This document shows positions 59,480 to 64,000 of a DNA stretch of 64,000 bases, one piece after another. Position 1 is the first letter of the stretch, and each line of letters opens with the position of its first letter. The stretch is from Hymenobacter cellulosilyticus (GTDB lineage Bacteria > Bacteroidota > Bacteroidia > Cytophagales > Hymenobacteraceae), in the NCBI RefSeq assembly GCF_022919215.1, contig NZ_CP095046.1, positions 62,001 through 126,000 of the forward strand, given 5' to 3'. The notes beneath the pieces were generated by a model. It made no database searches, was not told the DNA's origin, and worked only from the letters and a program-made list of their open reading frames with translations. Made by a program: the position numbers and the translations under genes.

Positions 59480-60261
59480 ATGAAATACGGTCCTTTCCTG
59501 GCCGCGCTAACCCTGCTCGCCGCCTGCCGGCCTGATACGCCCGCTACGGAGTCGGCCTCTGCTCCGCCCCCAACGGCGGCACCTGAAGCTGCCCCAGCTA
59601 ACTCAACTGATACGCTACGCCTTCCCGGCGGGGTAGTTCTACAGCTGCAGCCTAGCACTGCCGCCGCTTTCGACCAGCTACCCGCCAGCGCCTTGCCCGC
59701 AATAGCCAACGACAGCACGGTGGAAGAAAAGGCGCTGGCTACCGCTCAAGACCGGGTGCGGCGGCAGGAACTCAACTTGATGCTTAAGCCCGACCAGGGC
59801 CCGGAGGTACAACTAGCTTCGACGCCACCGGCCGAGTTTACCCTGGAAAACGGCGACGGAGTGCGCTACCAATACTGGGGCAGCCTGCCCACTGCCCACC
59901 AGTGGGTAGTGCAGGCCTGGTACTGGGAATCGTCGGGCGTGGTGCTGGTAGACCAGCGCACCGGCCGCCGCGCGGAGCTGCTGGGTACTCCGTCGGCCGC
60001 CCCGATGGCCGCCTACTACTGCTCACCAGCCCCGGCCTGAGTGGCGGCGAGCAGCCCAATACCCTGACGCTGGTGCAGATAACGCCGACAGGGCCGCGCA
60101 AGCTGTGGCAGCGCGAGCCTACGGCCTGGGAGCCCCAGGAAGTCCGCTGGGCCGCCCCCAACCGGGCCATTCTGAAGCTGCTGCGCGCCGACCAGGACGG
60201 TCAGATATCCGACGATGCAGCAGCTACCTACGCTGAGCTGACTCTACCGCCGGTTCGCTAA
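59480..60261 (+). CDS. lipoprotein, paralogue of the 57177 gene, frameshifted
   Basis: The ATG at 59480 gives a lipobox (FLAALTLLAACRPDTPATES, Cys at residue 15). The body has RRQELNLMLKPDQGPEVQLA, TAHQWVVQAWYWESSGVVLV and DQRTGRRAELLG, the same blocks as the 57177 product. One extra C in the run 60000-60003 joins the last part (PDGRLLLLTSPGLSGGEQPN and TYAELTLPPVR), for 260 residues. The pair probably arose by duplication. The mature proteins differ a lot in their N-terminal halves. Confidence 0.74.
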
Positions 60262-60307
60262 GCGTCCTCCGTTCACGCTATTTGCCACAACCAGTATTCC
60301 CTCTCTC

Positions 60308-60700
60308 ATGCCCTTACTCACTATTCTCGACGAAACCGCCAGCGGCAGCGTGCTGAACCGGCTGGAGCTGGAAATTGCCCAGGAAATGCTCACCGTACGC
60401 GAGCTGATTGCCCGCCGCGTGCAGGATGAGGTAGCAACCTACAATGAGCGCCAGAGCGGCATGTTCCAGGGCCTGGTGCAGCCCACCGAGTCGGAGCGGG
60501 TGCTGAATGGCTACCGCCTGCGGCCGCGTAAGCTCATCGATGCTGAAAAGCAGGTGTACCGCGCCCTCGAAGCATTTCAGCAAAGCGGCTTTTTCGTGTT
60601 GGTAAACGACCAGCAGGTCGAAAGTCTGGACGAGGAAGTTTGGCTGGGCTCGGGCGCTACGGCCAGCTTTATCAAGCTCACGCCCCTGGTCGGCGGCTGA
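60308..60700 (+). CDS. small conserved-looking protein beside a DUF4132 gene
   Basis: The 130-residue product has no signal peptide or membrane segment. It has a helical N-terminal half (RLELEIAQEMLTVRELIARR) and a second half with GFFVLVNDQQVESLDEEVWL, ending FIKLTPLVGG. I believe small proteins of this type accompany DUF4132 genes elsewhere, but that is recall and not checked. It ends 53 bp before the DUF4132 gene, so they are probably co-transcribed. Confidence 0.65.
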   Translation: MPLLTILDETASGSVLNRLELEIAQEMLTVRELIARRVQDEVATYNERQSGMFQGLVQPTESERVLNGYRLRPRKLIDAEKQVYRALEAFQQSGFFVLVNDQQVESLDEEVWLGSGATASFIKLTPLVGG

Positions 60701-60753
60701 TTCACACGGCTTCCGGCCCGTTTTCCTGATCTGTTCACGTCCCCTTGTACACC

Positions 60754-63273
60754 ATGCCTGTTACCAAGCAACCCTATAATCCCGCTATTCTGGAAGGCGC
60801 CAGCGCCGAAGCTATAGAAATGAAGCCCGTGCTGGCCGAGCTAATCCCCAGATCCTGGAGAAAAGCTACTATACCAAACTCAACGAGCTACCTGCCTACC
60901 AGGCCGTGCGCGCCGAGAATGCCGCCTACCAGGGCCGGGTGGCCCTGGCTTTGGCCACCGCCATGCAGCGCTGCGCCCAGGATGATTACCGCGTCCGCTA
61001 TGGCATGGGCGAGCTGCTGGGGGGCTGTTGCGCGGCACCCTGGGGCTGGGCGAAGACGACTACCTGCGACTGACCCAGCTGTACGGCCTGAACCTGAACG
61101 ACCCCAGTCCTCAGCTGGATCTGTGGCCTTACCCCTGGGGCCTTACGCTAGCCCAGATTGGCCGGCTAGCCAAAAAGCAGGGCCAGCTTGGCGCCCGCTG
61201 CGGGAAGTACTCACGGCCATCTACCAGGCTACCACCGGCGGGCAGCGCGACGAGGTTCAGCTTAATCTGAAAGCCCAGGAAATCCTAAATCTGACCGGCG
61301 AACAACAGGCGCCCACGGTAACCTTTGCCGACGGTGACCCGCTTGGTCAGCAGCTCAACCAGTTCGTAGCCGGCCTCGACTCCGGCGCGGCGGCCCAGTG
61401 GGTACCGCTGCTCCAGCTCTGGCAGAAAGCTACGGCTGGCCAGCCCAGTGCCAAGCTGCGTAAGGAGCTGGACGCCGCCACGGCCGCTGTTGGCCCCGCT
61501 GCCGTGCGCGAGCAAGGCTGCACCTGGCTCCAGCTGTTGGCCAGCATGCCGGTCGTAGAGCGGGCCCACGTGCACGACTACGGCAATGGCTCAGTGTACA
61601 ACTACACCAGCTGGGACTTCCTGACCGATGCCAATATGGTCGTAGCCAAGGGCCTTGTGTGGACCATGCAGACCCTGGCCGACGCGGGCGTACTGGCGCA
61701 ACTGACGGCCCTGGCGGCGAAGTGCTTCCGCAAGATTCCGGGTAAGGGCCCTCTGGCGGCTGGCCTGGGCAACGCCTGCCTGCTGGCATTGTCGCAAAAC
61801 GGCCTGCCCGGCGTGGCTGCCCTGGCGCGGGTCCGCTCGAAGATCCGGCAAACCAACACCCAGGAAACCATTGCCCGCTACATTGCCCAGGAGTCGGAAA
61901 AGCTGGGGGTGAGTCCGGCTGAAATCGAGGACATGGCCGTACCGGATTTTGGGCTGGAAAACGGCCGCCTGGAAGAAGAGTTCAACGACTACAGGGCCAC
62001 GCTTACCCTCACCGACGGTAAGGCCGAGGTACAGTGGCAGAAAGCCGGCAAATTCCTAAAAAGTGCTCCAGCGGCTCTCAAAGCTACCCACGCCGACGAG
62101 CTCAAGGAGCTTAAAGCCGCCCAAACCCAGGCCCAGCAGACGTATACCACCCAGCGTGACCGGCTCGACCGGAGCTTTGTGGAAGAGCGCCGCATTCCCT
62201 GGCCCTGGTTTGAGCAATACTACTTCCAGCACGGGCTGATGAGCATATTGGCCCACCCGCTGATCTGGCGCCTGTACCGCCCCGACGGCACCACCCAGGA
62301 TGCCCTGTTTCAGGACGACGCCTGGCAAAACGCCCACGGCCGGCCCGTGCCCGCGCCTACCGCCGATACGCAGCTGCAGCTCTGGCACCCCGTGCTGGCT
62401 TCTACCGACGAGGTACTGGCCTGGCGCCAACTCCTGGAAGAAAAGCAGCTGCGGCAGCCGCTGAAACAGGCCTTCCGGGAAGTGTACCTGCTCACGCCGC
62501 CCGAGGAGCGCACCCGTACCTACTCCAACCGCATGGCGGCCCACATTCTCAAGCAGCACCAGTTCAACAGCCTGGCCAAGCTGCGCGGCTGGCGCTACCG
62601 CCTGCTGGGCGCCTACGACAAAGGCTACGACTCCGAAACGGCCAGCCTGCCCCTGCCCACCCACGATTTGCAGGCCGAGTTCTGGGTGAGCGAAGTGTAC
62701 GCCGACGGCGAGTGGAACGACACGGGCATCTACAACTACGTCAGCACCGACCAGGTACGGTTTACCCGCGGTACCGAGCCAGTGCCCCTGCCCGAAGTGC
62801 CCCCACTGGCCTTCTCGGAAGTAATGCGCGACGTGGACCTGTTTGTGGGCGTGGCCTCGGTGGGCAACGACCCGCAGTGGCGCGACAATGGCGGGCTGGC
62901 CCAGTTCCGCAACTACTGGGAAAGCTACAGCTTCGGCGACCTGAGCGAAGTAGCCAAAACCCGTAAGCTGGCCTTGCAACGCCTGGTGCCCCGCCTGAAA
63001 ATCGGGAAGGTGAGTGAAATAAAGGGCAACTTCCTGGTCGTGAAGGGCCACCGCCACGTCTACAAGATTCACTTGGGCAGCGGCAACATTCTGATGGAGC
63101 CCAACGACCAGTACCTGTGCATCGTACCCGACCGGTCCGGCAAGTCGGCGGCCGCGGCCGACGTATTCCTGCCCTTCGAGGGCGACGCCGTGCTGTCCAT
63201 TATCCTGAGCAAAGCCCTGCTCCTGATGGACGACGACAAGATTACCGACGAAACCATTCTGCGACAGTTGTAG
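60754..63273 (+). CDS. DUF4132 domain protein, with three frame breaks in the first 450 bases
   Basis: The ATG at 60754 gives about 840 residues after correction. Three losses of one base (runs 60846-60849, 61019-61024 and 61194-61196) add up to a return to frame, so the gene looks open as written although about 115 residues are wrong. The corrected part reads ILEKSYYTKLNELPAYQAVR and later LGEDDYLRLTQLYGLNLNDP. The C-terminal 300 residues (for example ILKQHQFNSLAKLRGWRYRL, VGVASVGNDPQW and LAFSEVMRDVDLF) resemble the DUF4132/MolR group. Its function is unknown. Confidence 0.78.
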   Translation: MPVTKQPYNPAILEGASAEAIEMKPVLAELIPRSWRKATIPNSTSYLPTRPCAPRMPPTRAGWPWLWPPPCSAAPRMITASAMAWASCWGAVARHPGAGRRRLPATDPAVRPEPERPQSSAGSVALPLGPYASPDWPASQKAGPAWRPLREVLTAIYQATTGGQRDEVQLNLKAQEILNLTGEQQAPTVTFADGDPLGQQLNQFVAGLDSGAAAQWVPLLQLWQKATAGQPSAKLRKELDAATAAVGPAAVREQGCTWLQLLASMPVVERAHVHDYGNGSVYNYTSWDFLTDANMVVAKGLVWTMQTLADAGVLAQLTALAAKCFRKIPGKGPLAAGLGNACLLALSQNGLPGVAALARVRSKIRQTNTQETIARYIAQESEKLGVSPAEIEDMAVPDFGLENGRLEEEFNDYRATLTLTDGKAEVQWQKAGKFLKSAPAALKATHADELKELKAAQTQAQQTYTTQRDRLDRSFVEERRIPWPWFEQYYFQHGLMSILAHPLIWRLYRPDGTTQDALFQDDAWQNAHGRPVPAPTADTQLQLWHPVLASTDEVLAWRQLLEEKQLRQPLKQAFREVYLLTPPEERTRTYSNRMAAHILKQHQFNSLAKLRGWRYRLLGAYDKGYDSETASLPLPTHDLQAEFWVSEVYADGEWNDTGIYNYVSTDQVRFTRGTEPVPLPEVPPLAFSEVMRDVDLFVGVASVGNDPQWRDNGGLAQFRNYWESYSFGDLSEVAKTRKLALQRLVPRLKIGKVSEIKGNFLVVKGHRHVYKIHLGSGNILMEPNDQYLCIVPDRSGKSAAAADVFLPFEGDAVLSIILSKALLLMDDDKITDETILRQL

Positions 63274-63366
63274 CCTGAACAGCCACCCGTCGTGTAGCAG
63301 TACTCGGCTTCCCGCTCTTCGCTGTCAGCACCCGTCGTAGGAGGTTACCATGCTGCACACGGTTTG

Positions 63367-63409
63367 AAAACGAACAGCCGCTACTGGCCCGGTAGCGGCT
63401 GTTCGTTTT
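63367..63409. terminator. bidirectional terminator
   Basis: An 18-base perfect inverted repeat (63367-63384 and 63392-63409, core AACAGCCGCTAC / GTAGCGGCTGTT) flanked by A and T tracts. It overlaps the stop codon of the lipoprotein gene at 63381. Confidence 0.85.
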
Positions 63410-63983
63410 GCAGCTGCTCAGGCGGCAGCTTAGCAAAGCGTAACGTGTCGCCGGCACTGTCCAGGACGTAGGCCGGGGCCTGCCGGCTGATGCGCTGGTA
63501 AGTGCCGTCGGGCGTGAAGCTGCCGCCGAACAGGCAATCCTGCGTGTAGCCGGGCACACTGGCCACCGTGGCAGCGTCCGGCGTGAAGGCAATGCGCAGC
63601 CGGCAGCCTTTTTCGTCCTCCGGCGCTTTGGCAAAATAGAATGCGGTTTTGCCCCGAAGCGTGGCCCGGCCCAGCACGTTGGCCAGATGGTAAGCCGGCG
63701 CCCCGCCGTTGGCATCAACCTGGAAGAGCACCGTCGAGTCGGACTCGGGGTACACCGTCAGGAGGCCACTGGGCTCTTCGCCGGCCGTTTTGCCCCACCA
63801 GTACTGACCGGCGTACTGGGCGGTAGCCGGGCCAGTAGCAGTTGGTTGGCGGGCCGTAGTAGCTGGCTCTTTTGGGGTCTGGTTTGAGTCGGGCTGGCTC
63901 GTGCAGCCAACTAGACTGGCAGCCAGCACCAGCAATGGCCGGGCTAGGCAGGCAGGTGAACAGGAAAGCAGCTGTTTGAGCAT
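63381..63983 (-). CDS. lipoprotein of unknown function
   Basis: The 200-residue product has a lipobox (LLVLAASLVGCTSQPDSNQT, Cys near residue 27), then a Thr/Ala/Pro-rich linker to about residue 55. The folded part is strand-rich (GQYWWGKTAGEEPSGLLTVY, RGKTAFYFAKAPEDEKGCRL) and has two Cys (GC and DC) that may form a disulphide. No family recognised. Its stop codon lies inside the terminator stem. Confidence 0.75.
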   Translation of the reverse strand: MLKQLLSCSPACLARPLLVLAASLVGCTSQPDSNQTPKEPATTARQPTATGPATAQYAGQYWWGKTAGEEPSGLLTVYPESDSTVLFQVDANGGAPAYHLANVLGRATLRGKTAFYFAKAPEDEKGCRLRIAFTPDAATVASVPGYTQDCLFGGSFTPDGTYQRISRQAPAYVLDSAGDTLRFAKLPPEQLQNEQPLPGQ

Positions 63984-64000
63984 AGGTAGCTAATAGAATG

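Noticed and set aside
58769..60040. A single 423-residue frame that seems to fuse a SUKH protein to a lipoprotein
   Set aside because: It is produced by the base loss at 59317-59320, which pushes the SUKH frame past its true stop at 59433 and into the lipoprotein frame. The lipobox in the middle shows these are two genes.

Overview
The window is a moderately GC-rich piece of a Bacteroidota chromosome, most likely a Hymenobacter or close relative (Cytophagales). The reasons are the gene families and their order, the recurring Bacteroidota promoter pattern TTG-N19..22-TAnnTTTG (for example at 8586-8617, 13858-13889, 27187-27216, 29038-29067 and 36197-36226), and the protein sequences themselves. 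The genus is inference from family knowledge, not from a search.

Layout. 1-29 kb is one long minus-strand block of translation and transcription genes. Reading in the direction of transcription: tRNA-Tyr, tRNA-Gly, tRNA-Thr, tuf, terminator; a new promoter, tRNA-Trp, secE, nusG, rplK, rplA, rplJ, rplL, terminator; rpoB, rpoC, terminator; two small genes including a DUF3467 protein; then rpsL, rpsG, fusA, rpsJ, terminator; an O-antigen ligase-like membrane gene that interrupts the usual rpsJ-rplC junction; then a fresh promoter and rplC-D-W-B-rpsS-rplV-rpsC-rplP-rpmC-rpsQ-rplN-X-E-rpsN-H-rplF-R-rpsE, the last running off the left edge. 29-34 kb holds an M1 aminopeptidase, a biotin carrier protein, pyrH and frr. 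34-36 kb is an ECF sigma / zinc anti-sigma / gmk / nadD unit. 36-39.3 kb is a small glycan cluster (O-antigen ligase-like, family 9 and family 2 glycosyltransferases). 39.5-45.7 kb carries a PH-like membrane protein, ahcY, a DUF4397 lipoprotein, a SAM methyltransferase and a 3-methyladenine glycosylase. 45.8-49.3 kb is a vitamin B12 uptake unit: promoter, cobalamin riboswitch, BtuB-like TonB receptor and a BtuG-like beta-propeller lipoprotein. 50-56 kb has an HMA-AraC fusion regulator, a large B12-binding-type radical SAM protein, a lipoprotein with a hydrolase-like fold, an acetyltransferase, an NAD(P)-binding protein and tRNA-Gly(CCC). 56.4-64 kb is an accessory region: two paralogous lipoproteins, an unknown protein, a SUKH-family protein, and a small protein beside a DUF4132 protein.

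The most striking property is technical or mutational. I count 23 places where a reading frame is broken by what looks like the loss of one base, almost always in a run of G or C. They hit essential single-copy genes (rpsE, rpsH, rplX, fusA, rpoB, tuf twice, gmk) as well as accessory genes. All are in the same direction, so the assembly probably under-calls G/C homopolymers. Affected genes are annotated here over their full restored length with the break position stated.

The most interesting biology I see is an approximately 95-bp palindromic repeat inside the radical SAM gene that keeps the frame open, the riboswitch-BtuB-BtuG unit, the Gly/Arg-rich tails on ribosomal proteins S3 and S5, and the DUF4132 / SUKH / paralogous lipoprotein neighbourhood.
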